Notes under the pieces: model-generated
Told to the model about the DNA's origin: nothing
The model's database searches: none
What the model saw: only the letters and a program-made list of their open reading frames with translations
Assembly (NCBI GenBank): GCA_003427395.1
Contig: BFEA01000681.1
Location: forward strand, 22,223-67,222
DNA length: 45,000 nucleotides
DNA from: Chara braunii
Lineage: Eukaryota > Streptophyta > Charophyceae > Charales > Characeae
Direction: 5' to 3'
Shown: one piece after another, positions 9,688 through 20,102 of the stretch
How positions within the stretch are numbered: the first letter of the stretch is position 1
Layout of the letters: each line of letters begins with the position of its first letter
Translations under genes and position numbers: made by a program

Positions 9688-10404
9688 TCTCCATAACTTG
9701 AAGTTGGGAGGGTTTTGTGCTATGTTTATTTTGGATTGCCTGAAGGACCAGACATGTTCCCATAAGTTTGGGTGGTCTGGTTGTTTTGACTTGCGAGGGC
9801 TGAATATGATTGCCTTTTCAGGGACCAAGCATTTTTTCATAAGTTTGGATGGTTTGGTCGCCTTGTTTTTCTTTGGGGTTTTTTGTGTGCTTATTTGGTT
9901 TCTGAAGGAGGATTGAGCATTTTTTCATAAGTTTGGATGACTCTGACCCTCTTTGTTTCATTCTGAGGAAGGATTTCAGCGGCAGACCGGACAGGTTCCC
10001 ATAAGTTTGGGAGATCTGGTCTAAAGCCACGCACATGTTAGAATCAGAAGGTAAAACTTGTTTATATTTTATATTATATTACTTATGAACAGGCTAGTCA
10101 TATATTTTTTCATAAGTTTGGATGGTCTGACTATGGCTTATCATAACTGAAGAGAGTATTAATTAAGAAGAAACTTGTGGTAAGAAGGGGCAGGCTGGAC
10201 CTCGAACTAAGTTGATTGGTTCAATCATATGCTACCTTATAAGATTAATGGAAGACAATTATATATAATTTGGATACTTAAACAGTTCATGGCAACTAGG
10301 GCGGCCTAGTCATGTGCCCAAAGAAGCGAAACGTTGTTGTGCCATCTGTCTGTGTATTTTCTGGCTTAGCTAGGCAGGTTCCCATAAGTTTGGGTGGCCT
10401 AGCC
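9688..10404 (+). ncRNA. Hairpin array A (covarying stems, TAAGTT loops)
   Basis: About seven hairpins share the tip CCCA-TAAGTT-TGGG or TTCA-TAAGTT-TGGA, flanked by arms that differ between units but pair. Arms include ACCAGAC/GTCTGGT at 9747/9775, GACCAAGC/GTTTGGTC at 9823/9852, AGACCGGA/TCTGGTCT at 9984/10015, TAGTCA/TGACTA at 10095/10138 and GCTAGGC/GCCTAGC at 10369/10397. The unit at 9911-9947 has a decayed stem. At 10295-10310 ACTAGG-GCGG-CCTAGT looks like a unit that lost its tip. Spacing is about 70-110 bp. The unit at 9688 is a different hairpin, CTCC...AACTT-G-AAGTT...GGAG. Confidence 0.65.
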
Positions 10405-10719
10405 TTATGCCTTATGTAAGCCGGGTATAATGGCATAAATCATTGAAAAATTACGAACTATTGTTTGATAAGATTGACTTTGGGATTGTGAGAGTACTTA
10501 CCTTTGTGGTTTGGTCTGCATGAGACTGAGTGCGAATACTACTTAGTATGAGTCTTAGTTTGATAGGTAGTTACTTTAGTTTCTCTCTAACTGCTACATC
10601 CATAGGAAATAGTTTCAATTCCTGCATTTTTTTAGCTAAGTTTACTTTTACTTTAGTCGGTTTCTGCATTTTCTGAGATCATTTATTATATTTGATCTTG
10701 TATAAATCTTGGTAAGTTA

Positions 10720-11335
10720 CTTTCTCTACGGGAAGCGTTGCCGAAATTTCTACAAAACCAAGGAGTTAGTAAGATTTTGTTTTTTTTTAAGGTTCAACTT
10801 TTTCGACTTTTTGACTTAGTAAAAATTTAAAAAACCTTTTTTTTTAAAGCGAGTGCTGCCAAAATTTTCACTAATTTAGGGAGTTAGACAAAATTAGACC
10901 TTGAAAATTCAAAGTCATTTTTAATTTTTGACTTAGTTTTGTATAAATCTTAGAATAACACTTTTTTACGCAAAGCGCTGCCGAAAGTTCTACAAAGCTA
11001 AGGAGTTAGTTAAGTTTTGTCTTAAAGTCAAACTCAAGTCTAGCTTTTGAGTTTCTATCTGGCTTAGTATAAATTTGGGAAGTCTACCTTTCTAAAGGAG
11101 ATGCTACCAAAACTTTTACTAATTCAAGGAGTTAGCCAAAATTTGACTTTCTATAATTAGAGATTGTCTTTTGTTTTTATATTTGAGTTATTATAAATTC
11201 TGAGAAAATACTTTTCATACGGGAAGCGTTGCCGACATTTTCTTAGTTTAGAGGAGTTAGATTATATTTTGACAGGTGGAAATGCTGGCAATCCACTCTG
11301 TCTAGAGGAGATTCTACCCAAAGATCTACCTTTTC
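10720..11335 (+). repeat. Tandem repeat, period about 122 bp (copy A)
   Basis: The core GGGAAGCGTTGCCGAAATTT, followed within about 20 bp by GGAGTTAG, recurs at about 10727, 10849, 10971, 11095 and 11219, with a decayed sixth at about 11301. Between cores the sequence is T-rich with ATAAATTTTGAG-like words. Two copies survive in B (22252, 22335) and C. No coding frame follows the period. Confidence 0.75.
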
Positions 11336-11529
11336 ATTAGGTACTGACTTAGGGGTAGACTCAGGATCAACCAAGCAGAATAATTCTTGATGAAAGTGTG
11401 ATATGAAGGTTATTCTCGATTTGGACTCATACATTTAGCTTGGGGATTGACATGTCTTGTGTTACAGGTCCTCTTAATCGTTTGGTTCAGGATCTGGAAT
11501 AGATTCAGCTTCATCCTATAAGAATCACC

Positions 11530-11835
11530 TTTTGTTGTCACTGATAACAAGTCGGTTGCCGATTCGCTGGTCTACGACTCAACTGCAATTCATCCTCAAT
11601 ACTCAACCTAAAAGGCTCTAGCCCTGGTGATTTTTGTTGTTTTACTAAGGTTTTCACCCGGACTTTTATTTAATGGTCATTTAACGAAGGTACCGAGTAT
11701 TTAATTATGGTTGGTCGGACAAAGGTTGGGGTTTGCATAGCTAAAGCGAGGGGTATGAGCATAGAGATTGGTTGGAGTTGACCCCGTCTAGTGCCTGGAC
11801 TTTGTTCACTCTTTGATGTGATTGCAGGTATATTC
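11530..11835 (+). ncRNA. Strongly conserved structured block (copy A)
   Basis: This block keeps far more identity with B (22600-22910) than its surroundings. It includes CGGTTGCCGAT, TCTACGACTCAAC, CTCAACCTAAAAGGCTCTAG and GTACTTAATTATGGTTGG-like runs. It starts with a hairpin GTTGTC-ACT-GATAAC (11534-11548), which in B is GTTATC-GCT-GATAAC. The A-to-G change keeps pairing as G.U. TCGG-TTG-CCGA is a second small hairpin. It ends at TGATTGCAGGTAT, which resembles a 5' splice site. Confidence 0.5.
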
Positions 11836-12494
11836 TGTGGTTCATATTTTGGATTTGAGTGTCTGCGATCTCACATATATATATGGCTTTGAGGAGTCTC
11901 GTTGTGATTGTGAGAAGTGATCGTCACATACTTATTCCCCTTTACATATACATGTATGTACCTATATTGGGTGTTCGCATGGCCTGAGGGGCCTATGCTT
12001 AAGGGTTTAATTGGGGACTAGATGGAGAGAAGAAAGAAAACCCCTCTATTTATTGTATGCTCCTTAAAAATTTCTTTGTCGGACGTCAGTCCTGGGCCCG
12101 GATTCAAGGTCCTTGCCCAGGACATCCCAAGTCCTAGAATCTGCATGGAAGGGATCTTCTCCCGCGCAGAGCTTATTTGCCCTGCCTGCTAAGACACTCT
12201 GCCTAAAGGCCGGAGGTGCCCCGGAGGCCACACGGCCATTCCTTCATTCGTGCAATACCGTGAGGGAGTAGACCTCAGGATACTTCGAGAGTGACACTTG
12301 AGTTTCATAAGCGATACTCAGATCCACGAAGGACCGCTTGATTATGGGCACGACATAATACACCATTACTGCGACTGTCTGCACTGCCTGCATATTCATG
12401 CATTGCTAGTCGATATGGGAAAACCTTGCGTCCGCGCGGTTTTATACTAAGTCCCGCGCGCGACGCATATCCAATTCCAGCGTTGGAGTTCCAG

Positions 12495-13729
12495 AGTGCC
12501 TGAAAACCTCAGATTCACCTCTTTGTCTGCTCAATTCCGTCAAGAATTGAACGAGGTACGATATTTTTCTCTACCTTGTCCACTATTTCTTCTCTCTTCC
12601 CAACTCCTCCGCGCGCTCGTTCCTCCTTCTACCTCACTACCTCTCATCTAATTTAGAAATCTAGCTTTGTACTTGGATTCGTCCTGCCTCTAAGCCAGTA
12701 CCCCACTCCTCTCTTCTTCGTCATGATCCTCTCCCTCATCGTCTCCTCCCCCTCTTCTCCCTCGTAGCCCGCTGCTCCACGAGCCTCTCCCGCCAGTCAA
12801 GGTATGCCTGGATAATAGCGCACAGTCCACCCNCCTTGAATACCTGAATGGACATGAAGTCCTGGTCACCGGACCGTGCTGTCTTATATAGCCTAGAAAG
12901 GTATGTCCACCTAGCTTACTCGTGCCTCACTCAAAGNACACATCACTACCATTTGCCCTTGTTTGAACGAATCTGCCCAAACCTAGGCAGTACGTCCATC
13001 CATCTGAGAAAAGACTGCCCTGCAGTCCCTAAAAGGAGAATGGGGGCTGATAAATAAAAATAATAATAATAGTAAATTAAAATTGGTCTTGGTGAGACAC
13101 CTAATCGATGGGGTCGTGGCAACACATACGTAGACCCCTTCTCCGGAGCGAACTCTTNATCTACATTTTAACAGNCCGTGAGTGTGCCACCCAAGCTAAG
13201 CTTGCTGGTACCTGCTAGCCTTGCTGCAGCCCCCACCAGAATCCCTCCGGTCTGCTGTGCCCAGGCGTAGCTTCCTTACTACCGCCCCCCCGACAGGCAT
13301 GCTCATATCCATTCCTCACAGCGGATTGTGGGGCAGCGGACGTAGGCCCCCCCTAGGCTGTGCCCTGCTCATTGTGCCCAGGCATAGTCCACCATTTTTC
13401 TGGTCCCCATGGTAATGCCAGTGTTCACCCTGCGACCCCGAATCTGCAAAATATGCAGATTTGGGACAGGTAAAAAAAAAACTTTTTTTTTTTTTCTCCC
13501 TTTTTTTTTTCTTTTTGGGCATAGCTCAGGTCACACGTGACTGTCCCTGATATTGTGGGGCCTTGACAAAATTTGTGTAACTGCTCCCGCACCTTGCCAC
13601 ACCCAATGGTCATACTCACTCTCAAACCTCTCACCACAGATCTTCAGCTGGTGGATAGATACCCCTGCTGAGATTTCCCGACCGTCAGGTTCTCTACCGT
13701 TTCATGCATGTCTTCCTTGCGCAGGGGCC

Positions 13730-13761
<32 letters not shown>

Positions 13762-14966
13762 ACGGATGTCCCGAAGGACTAGCTGGGAGCCGCGTCCTTG
13801 GGACATCGTCATCGACCGACCAGCCTCAGGTAACTCAGAATAACTTTGGTCTTACTTGCCAAGTCCCATTATCTTAGCTCGAACATAGGTTGTACTTCAA
13901 AAGTTCAGTGGTGTTTCCACTGGACAAGGATCTCGGGTCACAACCGGTCCCGAAGACCAGTACCGGGCCTCGTCCGAAATAAGAAAATAAAAGATTAAAA
14001 AAAAAAATAATAAAAACTTAGAGATAAATAATACAGTAATAATAAAAAAACGGATGGGGGAGGGGACCCGCTGGTACCTGGTCCTTTCCCACGGGCCTGC
14101 TGCCGGACTCCCCAACAAAACCAAGGGGGACAGTCCCGCAGGACCCTCAACCCCTCGATTTGCTCCTGCCCTCCTCCGCCGCTCCGGTCTGGCCTTGATC
14201 CCGGGACCCGCCTAGTGATAGTTCAATGACGTAACCTATAGGGCTAAGCCCCAACCTGGCTGCAGCAGGCGCAGTCCTACTCATAAAGAGTAAGGGCAGC
14301 CTGCCCATGCCTGCAAACAATACCTCAGGCCGCCCCTCTAACTTACCGCTAGCGTCCAAGGGCCCGCAGGGCACCCACGTGCTACCTTGGGGGCACGACC
14401 TTGCTAGGCTTGCCGTGCACGTTGCCGCATTACGTGGCGGCTATGGCCGGGCTCTCCTACTCCCTCATTTTCATCGGGGAATTGCCCGTTCTACCACCTT
14501 TGGGCCGAAAAAACGCCCCGACTTTTACTCACTCCGTCCCGACCTATGTCGTCGTAGCTAAAGCTCGCCATGGCCTTTACTATAGGCGCCGCATGATCAA
14601 CCTAGTACCTGCGCAATTTCACATGGCGTGACCCTGAGACGTCGGCCTCTAGTGAGTCAGACAACACCCCCCTCCAGTCATAGCCTTACCTGGTCAACGC
14701 GACGCTGCCCGGAACTTTGCCCATGTGTGCGAGGTTACGACTACCTCAGAAACTCTAGTCAAACACTCACTTGTTCTACTGGCGTCTCATAGTCTTTCCT
14801 GCTCTACGTTTGGTCAGCTAACGCATGTCACGAAGTGCGCGTCCACACACTCTCTAATCAACATAAGTGGGACGCGCCCCCAGATATTGTAAAGCGCTTT
14901 CTTCCTGTAAGCTGCAAAAACGTGCCCAAATACCCTTGTAAGGGTTTTCGGGCTGACAGCGCAAAC
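12495..14966 (-). mobile_element. Left arm of a 2.5-kb inverted repeat (TGTC-type element part, E2)
   Basis: The arm is the reverse complement of 35395-37870 with few differences over its whole length. Its outer end, read on the minus strand, is CTGTCAGCCCGAAAACCCTT, and it interrupts the minus-strand retroelement pol frame at 14966. The inner end at about 12495 abuts copy A. It carries a U6 sequence, several poly-A/poly-T tracts, and a small hairpin AATCTGCA...TGCAGATT near 13440. Frames inside it are short and appear mirrored in both arms; I see no conserved protein. Confidence 0.8.
13687..13780 (-). pseudogene. U6 snRNA-like sequence (probable pseudogene)
   Basis: The minus strand carries TCCTTCGGGACATCCGTTAA, then TTGGAACGATACAGAGAAGA and TTAGCATGGCCCCTGCGCAA. 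This holds the U6 5' stem, the ACAGAGA box that pairs with the 5' splice site, and the AGC catalytic triad with the internal stem-loop. After the GCGCAAGG the 3' quarter differs from typical U6, and no T-run terminator follows. No TATA box sits at the expected upstream distance. I take it as a U6 copy carried inside the repeat. Confidence 0.85.
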
Positions 14967-15488
14967 GGGGGAGCACTGAGACAACAATGAGCCAAGGAGT
15001 TATCTACTCCAGACACATGAAACAAGCGGGCAGTCTTAACCTCGCCTGACGGACTAGGAACCCTACACTCATGCTCTCTCAAATGGAGCGTGGCGCCGTG
15101 ACCCCTTCTGCCTCTCCCCAATCCATGCCTTGATCGATGTCAAAAGGAAGGTCATCCTGTACGAGAAGAGTCAGAGAATGAAAAACTTTCTCCACTTCCC
15201 ATCTTTCTCTAGGCGGAAATACGCCTGGACTCCCTCTACATAGTCCTCAACACGCATAGTGCGGTTGTCTGTGAGGACACTAACTATGGGGTCCTCCAAC
15301 TTCTGGACTTCTAACCCTAACCTTAGCTTCTTCAGCGCTTTGCGGCTAATATAACTACAGGTAGCCCCTGAATCTATAAGGGCCCCTACTCTGCTCCTGA
15401 AAACTTCTACATCACCAAACACTAGCTGTCCTTTACTATCTTTCTTTAGTTTGACCCATGTTGGCATCTTCTCTTTCAACTCTGCCAC
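14967..15488 (-). pseudogene. Retroelement protease and start of pol (Ty3/gypsy-like), broken
   Basis: The minus strand encodes a retropepsin-like domain. It has ALIDSGATCSYISRKAL with the catalytic Asp-Ser-Gly, then VSVLTDNRTMRVEDYVEG. After a frameshift near 15170 comes DDLPFDIDQGMDWG, the conserved end of such proteases (hydrophobic-DLPFDI-GMDW). The reading continues to about 14967, where the TGTC element interrupts it. Retropepsins mature the Gag-Pol polyprotein. It lies downstream of the gag at 16109-17110 on the same strand, separated by the MITE, so both belong to one dead element. Confidence 0.78.
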
Positions 15489-15649
15489 ACCTGTGAGGGA
15501 AGTGCCTAGAGAGACGCTAATACAAACAGTCTCTGGATAACTAACTAGGCACGTGCCTGCAACCTCTGCCGAAGGCTCATGTGGTGTGAGAGTTTCTTGT
15601 ACACTTGCGCTCGCTTCCCCACATGGCCTAATAGTAGGAACTTAGTCTA
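15489..15649 (-). pseudogene. Eroded gag-protease linker of the minus-strand retroelement
   Basis: It lies between the protease and the MITE insertion. No single long frame is open, but its position and orientation place it in the gag-protease linker. Confidence 0.4.
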
Positions 15650-16086
15650 GCATTTCGTTAAAATTGACATTTTTTACTATTTTCACGAAATTGGGCATCC
15701 AAGAAAAAACTGAGTTTTTTAGTGTGTTTTTGTGCCCACGACATCGGACCATTGATGGTTTGGCGTCCTGGGGACTCCGGACGATCTGATGTATCTCATC
15801 GTAAACACCGTCAAAATACATCCGAGGATGAAAAAAAAAAGAAAAAAAATTGAGGCATATCAGATGGTCCGGCGTCCTGGGGACGCCGGACCATCAATGG
15901 TCTAATGTGGGACGCCGGACCATCAATGGTGTAATGTGGGACGCCGGACCATCAATGGTCTAATGTGGGACGCCGGACCATCAATGGTCTAATGTGGTCG
16001 GCACAAAAAAATGTCAAAAAATACTGTGTTTTTTTGGAAGTTCAATTTCGTGAAAATAGTAAAAAATGTCAATTTTAACGAAATGC
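15650..16086. mobile_element. Foldback MITE with 44-bp perfect terminal inverted repeats
   Basis: GCATTTCGTTAAAATTGACA... at 15650-15693 is the exact reverse complement of 16043-16086. The inverted similarity continues imperfectly for a further 90 bp or so inward (GTGTGTTTTTGTGCC versus GGCACAAAAAAA; ACCATTGATGGT on both sides). The element therefore folds almost completely. It is about 437 bp with no coding capacity. It sits inside the gag-protease region of the minus-strand retroelement and so is younger than it. No clear target site duplication is visible. Confidence 0.9.
15882..15997. repeat. 29-bp tandem repeat inside the MITE
   Basis: Four units starting GACGCCGGACCATCAATGGT lie at 15882, 15911, 15940 and 15969, exactly 29 bp apart and differing by one or two bases. 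Each unit contains the palindrome ACCATCAATGGT-like core. This asymmetrically expands one arm of the foldback element. Confidence 0.92.
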
Positions 16087-16108
16087 CTGTTAGGGGCAGT
16101 TGCAACCC

Positions 16109-17110
16109 CTACCGGCAGTTGCCTTTTGACTCCTGGGCAGCCCATCGGGCCTGTCTATACTTAGGACAATATTTAATAATATGGGCAGGGTCACCACAGT
16201 AAATGCACTTCCTCTGCTCCATACGCTGCTGCCACACTTTCTGGTCCAGACCCAGATCTTCCCAAGGCCGGCCTTGTGGCCAACCTGGGTGCCAACCTCT
16301 TCTCCTTTGACATGACCCTCCACCTCGTCGCTGCGGGGACCGACTTAGACCTTGACGATTTGGCGGGGGACCTTGACCCCTGCCTCCCGCTTGACGGTTC
16401 CCTTGACCGCCAACCCCCTGTGCGCCCGGTCCTCGACCTCCCGTGGCCTGGCCCCTTTGGCCCTGGCCTCCTCCTCTACTTTGCGGCCTCCCTCTAGCCG
16501 CGACAACAACATAGGTCCTCCCTTGGCCCACGCTACTGTCCTCCTCCTCAAGTCCCCACTCGATTCGACTGTAGGGGACCTCATCAGTACCACCTTCATT
16601 TAAACTGAGGATCAAATGATCCTTTGACTTGGCCAGAGATGGTACGACCCTTCCACTTTTTACCCTTATCTAAGCCTTTATGCCAAAAAGTGAAAACTGG
16701 CATAGACTTGGCCTTGAACAGGACCACTTCTCCACTCAACATATCATACGTGATATTGGCCTGTCGGGTCTTGTCAAAGAAGTGCCCTGGTAAGGACTCT
16801 GGCATGGCACGATAAAACAATTGGACCAGCTGAATCTCAGTGACCCCGTGGTCTAGGACGGCTACCAAGTCGTCGATGACAGCTTTGAGTGCTCGCACAC
16901 TCCTCCACTGTCGCGAGTGCATGATTTGCAATTTGTCAGAGGCCTTGACGCCTCTCGTGACGTCAGCGAACCTCTCTCGCAGGAGTTTGAGGACAGTGGA
17001 GAGAGGGGTAAGCCTAGAATACGCGATCATGTTATGCTCGCAATCAGCGGAACGCACAAGGGACCTTGTGAAGCTGGCTGCTTCGTCTTTCAATGCATGG
17101 AAGGCCACGA
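16109..17110 (-). pseudogene. gag C-terminal part of a Ty3/gypsy-like element, with zinc knuckle (broken)
   Basis: Two overlapping minus-strand frames (about 17110-16596 and 16615-16109, joined by a frameshift near 16600) encode a Gag capsid core. It includes VAFHALKDEAASFTRSL, LKLLRERFADVTRGVKASDK and VQLFYRAMPESLPGHFF. A basic glycine/arginine/proline-rich stretch follows, then a nucleocapsid zinc knuckle CIYCGDPAHIIKYC (C-x2-C-x4-H-x4-C, intact). Gag packages the element's RNA. The N-terminal part is missing: the frame starts at about 17110, immediately after a TGTC-family end. The matching N-terminal part, broken at the same place, is at 472-1169 on the plus strand. Confidence 0.82.
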
Positions 17111-17485
17111 TGTCGAGCGCATCGGTCCGACACCGCACAAAATGGCGCGGGACCCTCCCGACCGCGTCACGCAGGAGTCGGTCTGTTCCTTCGTCGCGGA
17201 TGCAAGGGACGACTTACCTCTACCTTACGGGAACTGTCACCTCCCTTCGGTGGGCGTATCCCCGCCGAGCTACCAGTCCACAATACGAAAGTGAATCAGG
17301 TGCAATCGCAAAGGTGGACCAGCCGATGGCGTTTCTCGTTCGCTGTAGCATAGGGGGTACGCGAGGTATTAGTCCTCTATCGGACCCGCACGCGAACCGA
17401 CATCTTGGGGGGCTGAGGTCCCAAGCAAGACTCGTTGCTGGTCGATTAGGAGACATCCCACACGCCATGTGCACACCACTATAAA
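17111..17485 (-). mobile_element. Right-end segment of the TGTC-type family, inverted
   Basis: Read on the minus strand, this segment ends ...GGACCGATGCGCTCGACA. It resembles, with divergence, the right ends of copies B (23680-24088) and C (43980-44388), including TACCCCCTATGCTACAGCGA and AACGAGAAACGCC. It directly abuts gag at 17110. With 23680-24088 it makes inverted ends around copy B. Confidence 0.65.
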
Positions 17486-18409
17486 AATATCGATGCCGGA
17501 TTTTGGTTCTGAGCAACGGATTCTGTGTTACCAGGGATAAGGGTTGCGCGACATGAGGACGAAGATGACTATGGCGGGGACAAAAATTTTATATCTCACT
17601 CCATACTGAATGGAATCGAGTGGAGGGAGAGGAGATCCCAGGATCCTTTGGTAGGGCGAATCCGTTAGAAGGGCTAGGTTTCATGATCAGTTAGTAGGAC
17701 GGGAGAAAACCAATAAACAGGGTGTGTGACAGTTTCAGAAAGGAGAATGCGGTGTGGAAAAAAAAAAAAAAAGGGGGATATCTCTCTCCTTTATGAGCTA
17801 GCCAGGGCGAGGGGAGAATCTATACCGGGGTTTTTTGGCATGATGAACGTGATGGTATCATGGGATCTCGCATCTGAGCAGCAGGTCGGCCAAAATCAGT
17901 AGCAGAGGCTGCGTGAATTGCAAGCGGGGATCAGTGGGAAATGGCGAGACAGGGTGTCAATCTTTCAAGTATTATCGGTGGAAAGTTAATCTTTGCCGCA
18001 GCGCTGCCTGCTGTGTTCATGGTTGTACTTGTTGTTGGCATTGGCCTCGACACCAATACTGTCTCCTCGCCTTCAACATCGGCGTGGAAGTGTTCTTCGT
18101 TCTGATGGCCTTGCTGCTAACAATATGCTTCTCTACCAAGTCACGAACGAGCATGCACAAGAGAAAGAGCGCGGGCAAAAGGAAAGAATAAGGGAATCGG
18201 GCTACATACCTGGCCGGAGGCTAGCGGAGCTAAAGACAACAGAGTAATGCTTTCTCCATGTTCTAGCGTAAGATTCAGTTTCTATACTCGGTCAGTCATA
18301 GGACTCAAGTACGGGTGCTCGCGTGTATGGGGCACGATCTATACGCACTTATTTTGAACTGCCAGAAACTGATCAGGGTCGCGGTAAAATCATGCGAGAA
18401 TGGGATATC

Positions 18410-18420
18410 AGAGAGAGAGG

Positions 18421-18477
<57 letters not shown>

Positions 18478-18494
18478 GTAGAGAGAGGGAGAGG
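18410..18494. repeat. (GA)n microsatellite in copy B
   Basis: About 35 GA units with a few interruptions. The same tract of the same length is in copy C at about 38798-38882. Confidence 0.97.
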
Positions 18495-20102
18495 CCTACG
18501 CACCAGGGGGTTAGGAGCATAGTGTCTCACAGTGTTCCCACCCCGGCGAGCAGAGTCTGGACGTGGTCGGACTGACGACCAGGTGCGGTTGTACGCAGGA
18601 GGTAAAAGCGACGGAGGGGGCAACTAGGAGAATACTAATAGGGATGAAAGGAGAGAAAGAACTTACCGAATGACTGGGCCTGATGAAGCGGACGAACTGA
18701 AAGGCGAGTTATGGTACTAAACGAAGCGCTGACCAACTTCAAACAGGCCACTTTGCGGTAGGAAGGGAGGCAGAAGGGGCTGCTGCATGATGGGAGTGGC
18801 CGACAGACAGGGCGGGATATGCCGAGTGCCGGGCTAAGGGGCCATGTTCCCTGAGCATCACCGGGATGAGTTGAGAAGGCCCAGTTGGGTTTCACTCATT
18901 CAGTCGGCAGAGGCAGCGGGCAGTACGTCGTAGGGTAAAGGCTTGCCACCTGGCACTGCTGGCCGGTGTATGTCTCCGGTCTGTTACAGCGCAACTCTTA
19001 GGCCAGGCACCTTCCCTTCCGTCGGTCTACGGAGCTGTGTTGGCCTTCGGGGCCTCAATAGAGACAGTGTGACACCATAGGAGTCAGGGCATACAAGAAA
19101 GGAACTGTGGCTTACCTGGCTCATTGTGGAACAGCAGGGGGGTTACTGCACTACAGCTAATATGCAGGGAGGTTTGTGGCAGCACACTTGGCTGATGCGT
19201 TCGGTGGGCAAAACCGCTGATCTGGTGATGTGACCCGCTGTGCCCGGCGGGTTGCATGGTTCATTCACACTGACGGAGCTCAGTTATAGCTATTGGATAC
19301 AACTACGGCACACACTACTGCTTGTTGTGTCATGTGTCAGTACTGTTGCCGTGTTGGGCCACATTTCACAGTATTTTGTGGTTTGTTGAACTACCTGCCA
19401 CTGGTTGCTGCTTGCCGGGTTTTCTGTGGACATCATTGACTGGTGAGCTGTGAAGCATGTCGTAACGAATCACTGTGATGACGAATCACTGTGATGCTAC
19501 TTCCCCGTAGGCTTGCTGTGTAGTCTATGTCCTACTGCAGGTTGTCTGGGCTGGCTGATGAACAGACCTGTGTCTAGTTGTGTGCCGTCACAAAATGAGT
19601 GTGGGGCAACGTAATTGTGGGGCTAGTTACTAAGTATTGCTATCTTACTAGGACTACTGGGTCTTACCAAAACACTGCTGTATTTCAAACTAGAGTCAGG
19701 GGGGGGCGGCTGCGAGAGAGCTCGCGGAGTGTGCAGGACAGGGTTGCTTCTTACCAAAAGTCCATCACAGTTTAAATCTGAACTGTTACAAACGACTGTT
19801 TGTGACTTTGGAGACTACAACCTGTTGTTACTGTGGGCTGTTGCCGTTGTAGAAGGGTTGCGGATGCTGGAACAGGCTAGCACCGCACACCGCGTGTGTG
19901 TTGTTGTGCCTGTGTCGGGCCATTGCAGCGTCACCTTGATGTGCACCCTTGCTACGCTCTAGCTGCTAGGCGGCCGCGGTTGGAGGAGTGAGCATTGGGG
20001 GAGGTGGTCAGGCGGGACAAGTAGGAGGTTGGTGCTGGGACTTGAAGGGTCTTCCGGAGGCTGTTGATGCTGCATCTGACCGAGGTTGACCGTTGCTGCT
20101 GC

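Larger units (their letters stand above)
6600..12495 (+). repeat. Long non-coding repeat, copy A (diverged relative of copies B and C)
   Basis: Blocks of this stretch align in order with copy B: about 7541-7610 with 17648-17715, 9155-9440 with 20103-20365, the hairpin array at 9688-10404 with 20611-21877, the GGGAAGCGYTGCCGAAATTT repeats with 22252-22350, 11530-11835 with 22600-22910, and 12330-12490 with 23420-23560. No frame above about 125 codons is open, so it is probably a non-coding element. Orientation is taken from the direction in which the hairpins tolerate G.U pairs. The left boundary is uncertain. The right boundary at about 12495 abuts the inverted repeat arm. Confidence 0.7.

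Noticed and set aside
13687-13780. Functional U6 gene
   Set aside because: There is no upstream TATA/USE at the expected distance, the 3' end is divergent, and no T-run terminator follows.
18305-18623. Ser/Leu and Arg/Glu repeat frames over the GA tract
   Set aside because: They are pure translations of the (GA)n microsatellite, duplicated in copy C.
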